Shown piece after piece: positions 32,856 to 42,604 of a stretch of 64,000 bases of DNA. Source of the DNA: ZLKRG44 sp964555705 (GTDB lineage Bacteria; Planctomycetota; Phycisphaerae; Phycisphaerales; SM1A02); the NCBI GenBank assembly GCA_964555705.1, contig CAZKTN010000001.1:108785-172784 (forward strand). Reading direction: 5' to 3'. Position 1 is the first letter of the stretch. Every line of letters begins with the position of its first letter. The notes under the pieces were generated by a model, which was given only the letters and a program-made list of their open reading frames with translations, did not search any database and was not told where the DNA came from. The position numbers and the translations under genes were made by a program.

Positions 32856-34812
32856 GCCAGATCCACCACTCGAGCAGCAGCACGGCGACCGCTGCGAGGA
32901 TCAGCCACGGCCAGAGCGCGGTGCGCGATGCACCTGGCGACGACTGGCCCGCGACCTGCTCGGTGCCGACCGTGAGTTCGGGCACCGTGTCGATTCGTCC
33001 CTCGCGTGCGCTGTCGAGGTTGACGGCGAACGACTGCACGGCTGCAGCGTCGCCGCTCCCCCACGATGCCACGTGCACGCCGGCGCGTCGCGCAGGTCCC
33101 CACGCGAAGCTCGAGGGATCGGCCAGCGTCAGCTCCGCGCGTGTGGCGTCCGGCTGCGTGAGCGTGACGCGGGTGGCCTCCGATGGCAGGCGCGACGTCA
33201 GCGCATCGCCTGGACGAAGCGCCTCCTCGGTGATCGGGCGACCATTGGCTGAAAGCCAGTCGACGGCGTTGGCGACGAAGTTGACGAAGCTGCGCTGGAA
33301 GGGCCAGTTGCTCTCCATCGGATCGAAGGTGACGCACACGAGGGCCACAGGTCCGCGCGACTGCGCAAGCACCACAGCGCCCTCGGAGGCGTCGACCACG
33401 GTCTCGGCGTCGGCACCAGCCGCAAGGGCCACCATCGATCCGATCCAGAGTCCGTCGAGATTGACGTAGCGAAGCAGCGGATGCTCGTCGCGAGTGCTGC
33501 GCACGACCACTGACTCCTTCGTGCCGTATGGCTCGAAACCCGCAACAGGCGGCACCACTGCAAAACTGAGGTAGCGGCCGCGGTCAAGGCGCGCCGGCGC
33601 TGCGCCGTCGAGGACAACGGCGTCGAAGCGGTCCGCGAGCGTGGCGTCCTGGGCCGCTGCGCTCTCCCACTCCGCAACGCTGAAGGTGCGCAGCTCCGCG
33701 GGCGCAATCCCCTCGAGTGCCGACCTGATCGCGAATGCGCCGCGTCCCACGAGCGCGATGCGAAGCGCACGCGGTGCGGCAGCCACGACGTGCGCGATGT
33801 CGTCGTTGGAGAGCGCATCATCTGCATCGATGCGCACCCCGATCACGCCGGCGCGGGGCAGCGGGATCGCGGGGAATCCCACCTGCGCCTCGCCTGGACG
33901 CTGGTCGCTCGCGCGTCCCGGAATCTCGACTGGCTCCGGTGTGAGCCCGCGCACATCGCCGTCGACGATGAGCGCCACATCGGTGCGTCGGGGCGCCGCG
34001 CCCCAGTTCACGAGGCGCGCGAACACCTGCACCTGCTCAGGGCGGTCCGGGTCTCGCGCAGCCGCCACCGAGGCGACGCCCGCGTTCGCCGCATCCGCGG
34101 ACCCCACGGGCCGGTACGCGAGCCGCTCGCCCTCGCGGAGCACCTGCTCGCCGAGGTCCTCGATGCGGCCATCCGAGATGAGCTCGATGACTGGCGGTGC
34201 CGCTGGCCGCGCATCGGGATCGTCAGGCCGCGTGACGGCCGTGAATGCGCGCGCAAGCTCGAGCGCCTCGCCAATCCTGCTCGCCTCGTCCGTCGGACGG
34301 ATGCCCGAGATCGCGTCGCGCACCTGAGCGGCGTTGTCGGTGTAGGGCGCAAGCACCTCCGCGCCGCCAGCGAAGGCGATGACCGCAATCTCGGGCGCGG
34401 CACCCGAGAAGATGCCTCCCCCGTGCAGGTCACTCACGCGCTCGAGGGCGATGCGCTTGGCCTCGTCGATGCGTGCGGCCGCCTTCGCACCGCCATCCTG
34501 CGCGTTCATGGATCCCGAGCGGTCGATGAGCAGCACCACACGCTGGGCACCCCGCACGCCAAGGTCGGCGTACGGCTGCGCGATCGCCAAGGCCACCAGC
34601 GCGAGCGCCAGCAGCTGCAGCAGCAGCAGGACCGAGAGTCGCAGGCGCTGGAAAGGGGCATTGGCGCGCAGGTCCTCGGTGGCCCGCGTCCAGAGCATCG
34701 TGCTCGAGATCGTGCGGCGTGCGCGGCGCAGCCTCAGGAAGTACAGCGCCAGCAGCGGCGGAATCGTGGCCGCGGCGACGACGAGTCCTGCGACAGGCGC
34801 GATCCAGTTCAT
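32842..34812 (-). CDS. BatA-like VWA membrane protein (last gene of seven-gene operon)
   Basis: The product is 656 aa. The N-terminal BatA-type double helix reads PPLLALYFLRLRRARRTISSTMLW, with FQRLRLSVLLLLQLLALALVALAIA before the VWA domain. The MIDAS motif is DRSGSMN near residue 97, in a VWA domain of about 90-245. A long beta-rich periplasmic-type region follows, with an amidotransferase-like stretch, and a final helix and basic end (WWIWLRRS). BatA-like proteins act with MoxR ATPases in envelope or metal-related assembly. It is coupled to the DUF58 gene by an ATGA overlap. Confidence 0.87.
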   Translation of the reverse strand: MNWIAPVAGLVVAAATIPPLLALYFLRLRRARRTISSTMLWTRATEDLRANAPFQRLRLSVLLLLQLLALALVALAIAQPYADLGVRGAQRVVLLIDRSGSMNAQDGGAKAAARIDEAKRIALERVSDLHGGGIFSGAAPEIAVIAFAGGAEVLAPYTDNAAQVRDAISGIRPTDEASRIGEALELARAFTAVTRPDDPDARPAAPPVIELISDGRIEDLGEQVLREGERLAYRPVGSADAANAGVASVAAARDPDRPEQVQVFARLVNWGAAPRRTDVALIVDGDVRGLTPEPVEIPGRASDQRPGEAQVGFPAIPLPRAGVIGVRIDADDALSNDDIAHVVAAAPRALRIALVGRGAFAIRSALEGIAPAELRTFSVAEWESAAAQDATLADRFDAVVLDGAAPARLDRGRYLSFAVVPPVAGFEPYGTKESVVVRSTRDEHPLLRYVNLDGLWIGSMVALAAGADAETVVDASEGAVVLAQSRGPVALVCVTFDPMESNWPFQRSFVNFVANAVDWLSANGRPITEEALRPGDALTSRLPSEATRVTLTQPDATRAELTLADPSSFAWGPARRAGVHVASWGSGDAAAVQSFAVNLDSAREGRIDTVPELTVGTEQVAGQSSPGASRTALWPWLILAAVAVLLLEWWIWLRRS

Positions 34813-35717
34813 GCCACGAGTCCGCGCCTGCGCAGGTAGTCGACAAGCAGCGTGTCGAGCTTCATCGTCGTGGGCACCAGCGTGTGCGTGATGCCGCGCC
34901 TCACGCAGAACTCGCGCAGCGCCGCCACATGTGCGTCAAGCGAGTCGCGGTAGGCGCGCACCACCGCAGCCGTGGCGGTGACCTCAGTCTCGGCTCCGCT
35001 TTCGATGTCGACAAGGCGCAGGTCACCTGTCACGCCGTGCGACGCGGGCTCGAGCTCCTCCGGCGCAAGCAGCTGGATCGCGTGCACGTCGAATCCGCGT
35101 CCGCACACGTAGCGCAGCCCGCGCTCCGTGCCTCCGGGCACAAGGAAGTCAGAGATGACGACGAGCACGCCGCGCCCGTGCCGCGAGAGCGCGATGCTCC
35201 GCATCGCGTCATCGAACCCGGCATCGCCCGCAGCCTCGAGCCCGAGCAGCCATCGGCCCATCTCGCTCGTGCGCCGCCTGCCCCGCATCGCTGTCGACCG
35301 CGTGACGCCATCCGCACCGCCGAAGGCGCACAGCGTGACGCGGTTGTGGTTGACAAGCCCGATGTAGCCGAGCGCCATCGCCAGCCGCCGCGCGTAGTCG
35401 AACTTGGAGGGGTCCCCGTACGCCATGGACCCGCTCCGGTCCAGTGCGATCACGAGGCTGAGGTCCTCGTCCTCGAGGAAGAGCTTCAGGAACAGTCGGT
35501 CGAGGCGACCGTAGATGTTCCAGTCCACGAAGCGCAGGTCGTCGCCGTGCACGTAGGGGCGGAAATCGGCGAACTCGACGCTCTGTCCCCTGCGCCTGCT
35601 CCGGCGCTCGCCCTGGATCTTGCCCGAGAAGATCTTTCGGCTCACGATGTCGAGCTGGTCGAGCATCGCCATCACGTGGGGATCGAGCATCTGGTCGAGC
35701 CGCTCGAGGCGCGTCAT
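34809..35717 (-). CDS. DUF58 domain protein
   Basis: The product is 302 aa from ATG 35717 (MTRLERLDQMLDPHVMAMLDQLDIV). The DUF58 signature FADFRPYVHGDDLRFVDWNIYGRLDRL is present, with LFLEDEDLSLVIALDRSGSM. The DxSxS-like DRSGS shows a linked VWA-type fold. DUF58 proteins usually sit beside MoxR ATPases and VWA proteins, as here. It overlaps moxR upstream and the BatA-like gene downstream by 4 bases each. An inner-membrane or cytosolic adaptor role is inferred. Confidence 0.93.
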   Translation of the reverse strand: MTRLERLDQMLDPHVMAMLDQLDIVSRKIFSGKIQGERRSRRRGQSVEFADFRPYVHGDDLRFVDWNIYGRLDRLFLKLFLEDEDLSLVIALDRSGSMAYGDPSKFDYARRLAMALGYIGLVNHNRVTLCAFGGADGVTRSTAMRGRRRTSEMGRWLLGLEAAGDAGFDDAMRSIALSRHGRGVLVVISDFLVPGGTERGLRYVCGRGFDVHAIQLLAPEELEPASHGVTGDLRLVDIESGAETEVTATAAVVRAYRDSLDAHVAALREFCVRRGITHTLVPTTMKLDTLLVDYLRRRGLVA

Positions 35718-36805
35718 GGCTGCCACTCCCGAGGCACATGCGCCAGCACGCGGTCGATGATGGCATCGACGGTGATGCCGCCCGCCTCCGCCTCGAAGGA
35801 TCGCATCAGCCGGTGCCTCAGTGCAGCGTGCGCGAGTGCGGAGATGTCGGATGTGCCCACTGCCGCACGCCCCGCGAAGAGCGCACGCACCTTCGCGCAC
35901 GAGAGCAGTGCCTGTGCCGCCCGCGGGCTCGCGCCGATCGAGATGAGCGGCGCAAGGTCACTCGGGCAGGCGGAGCTGTCCGGGTGCGTGGCAAGCACAA
36001 GGCGGATCGCGTAGTCCTGCACATGCGGCGCCACAAGCACCATGCGCGCAAGCCGCTGCGCGGCGGCAATGCCTTCGGCCCCGAGCACGGGCGCGGACTC
36101 CGCGACCGCACCGCCAGTGGTGCGATCAAGGATGGCGACCAGCTCCTCGCGCGAGACGTAGGGCACCGTCACCTTCAGCAGGAATCGGTCGAGCTGCGCC
36201 TCGGGGAGCGGGTACGTGCCCTCCTGCTCGATGGGATTCTGCGTGGCCAGGACCAGAAAGGGCGAAGGCAGGTCGCGCGTCTCGCCGCCCACGGTGACGC
36301 GGCGCTCCTGCATCGCCTCGAGCAGCGCGGACTGGCTCTTGGGCGTCGCGCGGTTGATCTCGTCGACGAGCAGGATCTGCGCGAATATGGGTCCCGGGCG
36401 AAACCGCATGGACCTCCCGCCGCCGGCCTCGTCATCGACCACGATGTGGGTGCCGAGCACATCGGCGGGCATCAAGTCGGGCGTGCACTGGATGCGCGCG
36501 AAGCCAAGACCTAGCGACGCGCCGAGCGCCTTCACGAGCAGCGTCTTGCCGAGGCCGGGCACTCCCTCAAGGAGCACATGGCCATTGGCGAAGAGCGCCA
36601 TCAGCACCTGCTCCACCGCATCCTGCTGGCCGATGACCGTGCGCGCAATCGCCGTCCTCAGCGAGTCCGCAACCCCACGGAATGCCGCACATGCCTCGCG
36701 CACCTCCTCGACCGAGTCGATGCTCGCGTGCAGTCCCGCTGGAATCGCGTCAGGTTGCGCCGCTCCGGTGCCGCCGCGCGCAGGCGATGACGGAACGCTA
36801 GCCAT
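35714..36805 (-). CDS. MoxR-family AAA+ ATPase
   Basis: The product is 363 aa from ATG 36805. Walker A is EGVPGLGKT, Walker B is ILLVDEINRATPKSQSALLEAMQERRV, then sensor 1 VLATQNPIEQEGTYPLPEAQLDRFL, with sensor 2 region SIGASPRAAQALLSCAKVRA. The family are chaperone-like ATPases that insert cofactors or assemble complexes with VWA partners. The 40-residue N-terminal extension (ASVPSSPARGG…) is low-complexity. It overlaps the double-VWA gene by 8 bases and DUF58 by 4. Confidence 0.96.
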   Translation of the reverse strand: MASVPSSPARGGTGAAQPDAIPAGLHASIDSVEEVREACAAFRGVADSLRTAIARTVIGQQDAVEQVLMALFANGHVLLEGVPGLGKTLLVKALGASLGLGFARIQCTPDLMPADVLGTHIVVDDEAGGGRSMRFRPGPIFAQILLVDEINRATPKSQSALLEAMQERRVTVGGETRDLPSPFLVLATQNPIEQEGTYPLPEAQLDRFLLKVTVPYVSREELVAILDRTTGGAVAESAPVLGAEGIAAAQRLARMVLVAPHVQDYAIRLVLATHPDSSACPSDLAPLISIGASPRAAQALLSCAKVRALFAGRAAVGTSDISALAHAALRHRLMRSFEAEAGGITVDAIIDRVLAHVPREWQP

Positions 36806-39800
36806 TGGCGGGATCCTCGTCACTGCCCTCGCGCGCATCCTGCGCCCTGCGCTTGGCCTTGCGCAGGCGTGCGAGCGGCGAGTCCTCGCCCTCGGGCTGC
36901 GGGGACACCTCTGGCGGCGGCACATCGGGCGCCGCTGCGGCCGGGGATCGAGTCACCGACGGTCCCGCAATGCGGCTTCGTGTGGGCGCGACAGGCGACA
37001 GCGACTGCGCATCCGCACCCGCGCCACCGCCAGCCGAAGTCGACGCCCTGCTCCGCGCAGCACGCCACGCGGCGACCGACTCGCCCGTTGTCGCCGCCGC
37101 ACTTCCCACGACACCCTGCGCAAGCTCCTTCGCCGCATCGCGGTCGAAGGCGAGTCGCCGCACCGCCACATCGATCACCAGGAGCGCCGCCGCAACGATC
37201 GCCAGCACATCCCAGATGCGCCTCACCGCCTGCGGCACCGCAAGTCCCCTACGGTCGAAGAGTTGCGCCGTCGCGAGATCGGCGATCGTGTACGCGGTGC
37301 CGCCAGTCCGTTCGGCGACGCTGCGCAGCAGTGCGGCATTGTCGCGCGTCGCGCGGAACTCCCGTGCATAAGGCACGCTGACGCTCGCCTGCACCGATCC
37401 GCCCGAACGCTCTCCGCGCCCATCGAGCAGGCCAACATCCACGAGGTACGAGCCCGTTTCGGGGGTGTCGAAGCGCGCCTGGTATCGACCCGGACCCGTC
37501 TGCTCCATCGAGAGCGGGGAGACAGTGCCGTCAGGCCGAACAATGCGCGCATCTGTGCGGAGGAAGTTGGCCAGCCCTCCGGCGGCATCCGTGGCGTCGA
37601 GCTCAACGATCGCCTGCTCGCCCTCGGTGCGAGTACGCATCGCAATGTTGGACGGCGCAGGAGGCCTCATCAGCCAGCGCACTGCGCGCTCCCAGAACGG
37701 CTGGTACCCCGGCCACGCGATCCAGTCCGCGCCCCACCGGCCAGACGTGTCGCTGGTGTACGCGATCGCCTTCCCGAGACCGTGGTTCCAGTACGCGAAG
37801 ATCGGGTCCGTGCCCTCGCTGGTGACGTTCACGATGGGGATCTGCGCGAGCCCCTCGCGCGGCACGGTGACGATGTAGCCGCCAATGCGGGGCAGCGGAT
37901 TCGACACTGACACCGGCCCGCCAACGTCCGCGCGCGCCTCGGGCCGGAAGTCGCCCTCGAGCACGAGCGTGCGCGACACCATCGTCGCCTCCTTCGTGAA
38001 GATTCGCGGCAGGCTCTTCACCGTGGCTGCGGTGATGTTGTAGAAGGTGCCGCCGGTCTGCTCGGCCATCGCGCGCATGTTCTGGAAGTCCGCCGCCGAC
38101 CCGTGGCCGTAGACCATCACCGTCGTGATCGTGATGCGCGAGGACTTGAAGGAGTCGAGCAGGGCCTGCGTGGGCGGCGCGGGATCGCCGTCGGAGATCA
38201 TGATCACGTGGCGCTGGCCCGCACGCACGCCCATCAGTCCCTCGTAGGCGAGCGTGAGAGCGCCCTGCCAGTCCTGCATGTCGCCCACCACCATGCCACG
38301 CGCCGCAGAGATCGCCGCGGTCTTGTCGCCGGCGAGCTGCATCGGGTGCGCCCACTGCGCGCCGTTGCCGCCGCCGCCGAATCCGAAGACCACGATGCCG
38401 ATGTAGTCGAGTCGCGACAGTGCCTCGATGGCGGCGATCGCCACCTGCTGGCCCCAGTAGTTGCCCTGCGGCATCTCGCAGGAGTGCACGACGAGCGCGA
38501 GCGCGCCACGCGGAAGCTCGCGCGTCGCTGGAGGGTCCATCTTGACCGGGATCGCCTTGGCCGTCTCGCTGTCGATCCATCCGCCTGCACCGAATGACCG
38601 GTCGCCGCCCGTCATCAGCAGGCCGCCGCCGAGGTCGTGCACGTACGCCTTCAGCATGCGGTCTGTCGCGTTGTCAACCGAGTACCGCGGGATGTTGCTC
38701 AGGATGACCGCGTCGTAGCCCGAGAGCACCGCGATGCCGCCCGCAAGCGCATCCGATGCGATCACGTCAACGCCAATGCGTCCTGCCCGCAGCGCCTCGA
38801 CGAGCGATTCGCTCTCGACACCCGTGTCGTCGACCACGAGCACGCGTCCGTCGCCCTCCACGAAGGCCGTGGCGGCCCCTGCGTTGTTCTCCACGATCAC
38901 GTCGCCGCAGGCCGGGTCGGGCTCGAACACCGCCCGGAAGCGCTGCGCACCGGCGAGCTCGAGCGCGATCGGCACCTCAATCGTGTTCGGCCCCGCCGAA
39001 AGCGCGATGCGCCGTCCTGCACCCGGAGAGTCGGCATCAAGATCAATCGGCTGGTCGTTGCGCCAGATGTAGAGCGTGCCCTCGCATGCGCCCTGGCTTC
39101 GCAGCAGCACCCGCATCGTGGCCGCCTGGCCAAGCCGCGCACGCGCCGGCACGCGCAGCGCCTCCATCACGATCTCGCGCGGATGGGAATACTCAAGCGG
39201 CAGCACGTCGATCGGGATGCCGTTNNNNNNNNNNNNNNNNNNNNNNNNNNNNNNNNNNNNNNNNNNNNNNNNNNNNNNNNNNNNNNNNNNNNNNNNNNNN
39301 NNNNNNNNNNNNNNNNNNNNNNNNCGATCTCGCGCGGATGGGAATACTCAAGCGGCAGCACGTCGATCGGGATGCCGTTGGCCGCGGCGAGGTCCGCCGC
39401 CTCCTGAAGGCTTCCCGCGGTCTCGTTGCCGTCGGACACGAGCAGGATCCGGTTCATCGTGTCGGCCGGAAGCAGCGCGACCGCACGCCGTACGCCCGCC
39501 GCAAGGTCGCTGCCCTCCGCATCGCCTCCATGTCCCCCAAGGTGCACCTCGCCTCCGATGCGCGGGATCTCCGCCACGGCAGCCTCGCGCGCGACCGTCA
39601 CCACGCCGAGGCGATCTTCTCGGTTGGGCGGCTCCGCCACAGCCTGCTGCAGCGCAGACTCGACACGCTGGACCAGCGCGGGAGGCACCGACCGGCTCAC
39701 GTCGGCCACGACGAGCAGCGTGACACCCTCACCTCGCCTGATGATCGACGGCTGCGCGAGTGCCGCCGCGAGCAGCAGGAGCAGCACGGAACGCACGGCT

Positions 39801-39922
39801 GCTGCCGTCCATGCGCGCGCTACGCCCGTCGCGTGCCGCCATCGCCACGCACCCCACCACAGCGCGGGCAGGGCCAGCAGCAGAAGCAAGGCAATCGGTC
39901 GCTCGAAGCCGATCGGCAGCAT
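36798..39922 (-). CDS. Large membrane protein with two VWA-type domains and a GATase-1-like domain, interrupted by assembly gap
   Basis: Collapsing the artefactual gap gives one frame of 989 aa. Two N-terminal helices (about 8-60) precede a VWA domain with DVSRS (about 70-190) and a beta-rich linker. A class-I amidotransferase-like domain follows (about 320-430; VLVVDDTG, YDAVILSNIPRYSVD, GGGLLMTGGDRSFGAGG). A second VWA-like domain has HSCEM where DxSxS is expected (about 440-620, with MISDGDPAPP). One more helix lies near 850, and the end is long, disordered, Pro/Ala/Arg-rich and cytoplasmic. It is distantly like BatA. It overlaps moxR by 8 bases. Confidence 0.88.
39170..39379. other. Assembly gap 4: 100 N flanked by identical 55-base ends (artefact), inside the 989-aa VWA gene
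   Basis: Bases 39170-39224 equal 39325-39379 around the N run 39225-39324. Removing 155 bases joins PIDVLPLEYSHPREI to VMEALRVPARARLG in one frame. Confidence 0.93.
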
Positions 39923-39934
39923 GCGTGGTGGAGG

Positions 39935-42604
39935 CTACCTCTCGCCCTCGCCCGGAAGGCGCACTCGCACAAGCCTGCAGTTGCCCGCATCGACGATGAC
40001 CGGTGCCGCAGCATCTCCAGCGAGTGCCCACGGTGCCACAAGACGCCCAGTCTCCCGGCCGCCGCCTCCGCGTACCCACAGTCCGCGGCCCTCAGCATCA
40101 AGGCACTGGATCCGGTTGTTGCCGAACTCGGCAACGATCACGTGACCGGCGGAGGTGGCGAGCACCCCGTAGGGATACGAGAGCTGCCCGCGCTCACGTC
40201 CGGGCACGCCGATCGTTGAGCGCCACTGGCCATCGTCCGTCAGCATGACGATGCGGTGATTGCAGGCATCGGCAACAGCGATCGCGCCATCAGGCATGCG
40301 GGACATTGACTGGGGCCGGAGGAACTGGCCGCGTCCAGATCCCTGCGATCCGACGGACCGCAGCGGCGTCGCGTGAAGCGGGCCGCCGTCGGCGATCGAC
40401 ACATCGAACCACTGAAGCCGGTCGTTGCCTCCGTACTCGCTCACCACAACCGAGCACTGCTGCGAATCAGCATCATCGAGCACAAGCACATCGGTGGGGT
40501 AGATGAACTGCCCCGCACCACGTCCGTACGCGCCGAAGGATCCGAGCTCGGTGCCGTCGCGCGAGCACACCAGCACCCGGTGCTCGTGAGTGTCGGCGAT
40601 CCAGAGCCTGCCGTGGCGGTCGATGGTGACTCCCGTGGGCATCCCGTTGTCGGTGCGTGGCATCCGCCACCCGGCGATGAACGTGCCATCGGGCGCGAAG
40701 CGCTGTACGCGACCGGACTTGTCGATGACGGCAACCGTACCGTCGGGCGCCACATCGGCGGCGCGCGGATAGTCGAGCCGGCCCGGCATCCGGCCGCGCA
40801 TGCCGATTACCTGCTCGCACGCGAGCGGCGGCGGCGCATCGGGCGACACCGCCACATCGCTTGTCATCGCGCCAAACCCTGCACCGCCCCGATCGAGCGG
40901 GTCGAACTGCACGGAGCCGGATGCCCCGCCATCCTCGGCGGGCACACGCGCACGCTCGCCGCTGCGCCCGTCACAGCCGACGACGAGGAGTGCGCAAAGG
41001 GCGGCGGCGAGTGGCGCAATGCCCGCACGGAGTCCGCGCACGCGCCATCCGCGCGACATCAGCCACCAGCAGCACACCGCCACCGCCGCCATCAGGGCGG
41101 CCATGGCGCTCATCCAGGGCAGTGCCGCAAGGACCGCAGACTGGTCCTGGTAGTGAATGGCGTTCATCAGCATCGGGGCGATCCTCTCTGCCCCCGGAGG
41201 CAGAAGCCGCGACGCGATGACCGTCTCGCCGACGCAGTACGCGACCATCAGCGCACCACCACCAATTGCGGCTGCTGCGATGGAAGGCGCGTGAGCGCGC
41301 ACGAGATCGCGCACGCCGCAGCCATGCAGCCGCTCGACGTCGATCGCCTCGCGGGAGAGCCGCGCCGCCAGCCAGCACCCGATCATCCAGCACGCGAGGC
41401 CAGCATGCGCCACCTGAGCCATTGGCACCAGCAGCACAGAGTCGTACACCGGCCGGAGCGCAGGACCGCTGTTCCACATGGACTCGTATGCGCTCGCGAG
41501 AAGCACGCCAGGCAACGCCGCGCCGATCGCCCAGAGCAGGCCTGAGATGACCACGGCCGCAGTGGTGCGCACACAAAGCGCGGCGGCCCAGGCCACCGCA
41601 CTTGCCAATGCGCCGATGGCACCGCCGATCGCTGCGGATCCGAGCGCCCCCGCCGCCGCGCGGCCGTGCAGCGATCCGAACGCGCTCCACGCACCGGACT
41701 CGGCCCCATCAACCGCCAGCAGCGCAATCGGCACCATGAGTGCGCCTCCAACGAGCGTCACAAGGAGGCCGATGCCAACTGCGTGGTGGCCCAGGCGCGC
41801 ACGGGATCCGCTCCCCTCCGCCGGCGCGGTCGCGAGCGGATCGCGGCGAGCGGACAGCTGCCGCCATCTCACGACGACGCACGCGACGAGCGAGAGCACG
41901 ATCGCGCTTGGCGCCGATGCGACACTCCACAGCGCGGATGGACTTGCGCCCGCAGCATCGAGAAGCCGAAGCTCAGACGACGCGGTCACCACCTGCGCAA
42001 CATCGAATGCGGTGGTCTCGCCCACGAGCGCCGCCAGCATGACGATCAATGCGACGACGAGCGCAGGCCAGTCGCACCTCCATGCTGCACGAACCCAGTC
42101 GAGCGGCGCGCTGGGGTCGAGCATGCGTGCCTCATCCTCGTCGGCGCGATGCCGCGGCGCAAGCGCGGCCACGACGAGCGCCGCAACTGGCCACAGCCAG
42201 CTCACCAGCGCGAGCGCAAGCACCGTTGACCGCAATGGGGCCACGTGGCCATGAGAGGCAGCCCAGTCGGCGAGCCAGGTGCCGGGTCGGCAGAGTCTCC
42301 ACCCGCAGTAGAAGATCGCATAGGGCGGCATCATCGCGATCCACGCGATCGCCAACGCAATGATGATTCCCCTGCCAGCGCAGATGCGCGCATGCAGCAG
42401 CCGTCCCGGAATCCACCCGACCATCGCTGCCGCCAGCGCGACAGGCACGCACCACACGAGCGTTCCCCGCCATCCGGCCGCAAGCTCTGCGAGCGGCAGC
42501 CGACCCTCGTCAGCGACCGGAGCCTGCACGGAAGAGACCGCACTCCACAGCAGCGGGCACGCGACGAGAAGGATCGGCAGCGCACATGCCGCGAGTGTGC
42601 GCAT
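39935..42604 (-). CDS. ABC importer permease fused to a lipoprotein-type NHL beta-propeller
   Basis: The product is 889 aa from ATG 42604. Residues about 1-515 are a double-length, FbpB-type permease with many helices. The second half has an EAA-like loop (REAIDVERLHGCGVRDLVRAHAPSI) and the closing GGGALMVAYCVGETVIASRLLPPG. Directly after it, in frame, comes MSRGWRVRGLRAG, a hydrophobic core and VVGC (Cys-544), a complete lipoprotein signal. NHL repeats follow (about 565-889; YPRAADVAPDGTVAVIDKSG, MPTGVTIDRHGRLWIADTHEHRV). It starts on the solute-binding gene's stop (TGATG). No ATPase gene is nearby. Confidence 0.85.
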   Translation of the reverse strand: MRTLAACALPILLVACPLLWSAVSSVQAPVADEGRLPLAELAAGWRGTLVWCVPVALAAAMVGWIPGRLLHARICAGRGIIIALAIAWIAMMPPYAIFYCGWRLCRPGTWLADWAASHGHVAPLRSTVLALALVSWLWPVAALVVAALAPRHRADEDEARMLDPSAPLDWVRAAWRCDWPALVVALIVMLAALVGETTAFDVAQVVTASSELRLLDAAGASPSALWSVASAPSAIVLSLVACVVVRWRQLSARRDPLATAPAEGSGSRARLGHHAVGIGLLVTLVGGALMVPIALLAVDGAESGAWSAFGSLHGRAAAGALGSAAIGGAIGALASAVAWAAALCVRTTAAVVISGLLWAIGAALPGVLLASAYESMWNSGPALRPVYDSVLLVPMAQVAHAGLACWMIGCWLAARLSREAIDVERLHGCGVRDLVRAHAPSIAAAAIGGGALMVAYCVGETVIASRLLPPGAERIAPMLMNAIHYQDQSAVLAALPWMSAMAALMAAVAVCCWWLMSRGWRVRGLRAGIAPLAAALCALLVVGCDGRSGERARVPAEDGGASGSVQFDPLDRGGAGFGAMTSDVAVSPDAPPPLACEQVIGMRGRMPGRLDYPRAADVAPDGTVAVIDKSGRVQRFAPDGTFIAGWRMPRTDNGMPTGVTIDRHGRLWIADTHEHRVLVCSRDGTELGSFGAYGRGAGQFIYPTDVLVLDDADSQQCSVVVSEYGGNDRLQWFDVSIADGGPLHATPLRSVGSQGSGRGQFLRPQSMSRMPDGAIAVADACNHRIVMLTDDGQWRSTIGVPGRERGQLSYPYGVLATSAGHVIVAEFGNNRIQCLDAEGRGLWVRGGGGRETGRLVAPWALAGDAAAPVIVDAGNCRLVRVRLPGEGER

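Noticed and set aside
39167..39379. Two separate VWA genes at the 39 kb gap
   Set aside because: Both pieces share the sequence around VLPLEYSHPREI, and collapsing 155 bases joins them into one 989-aa frame.
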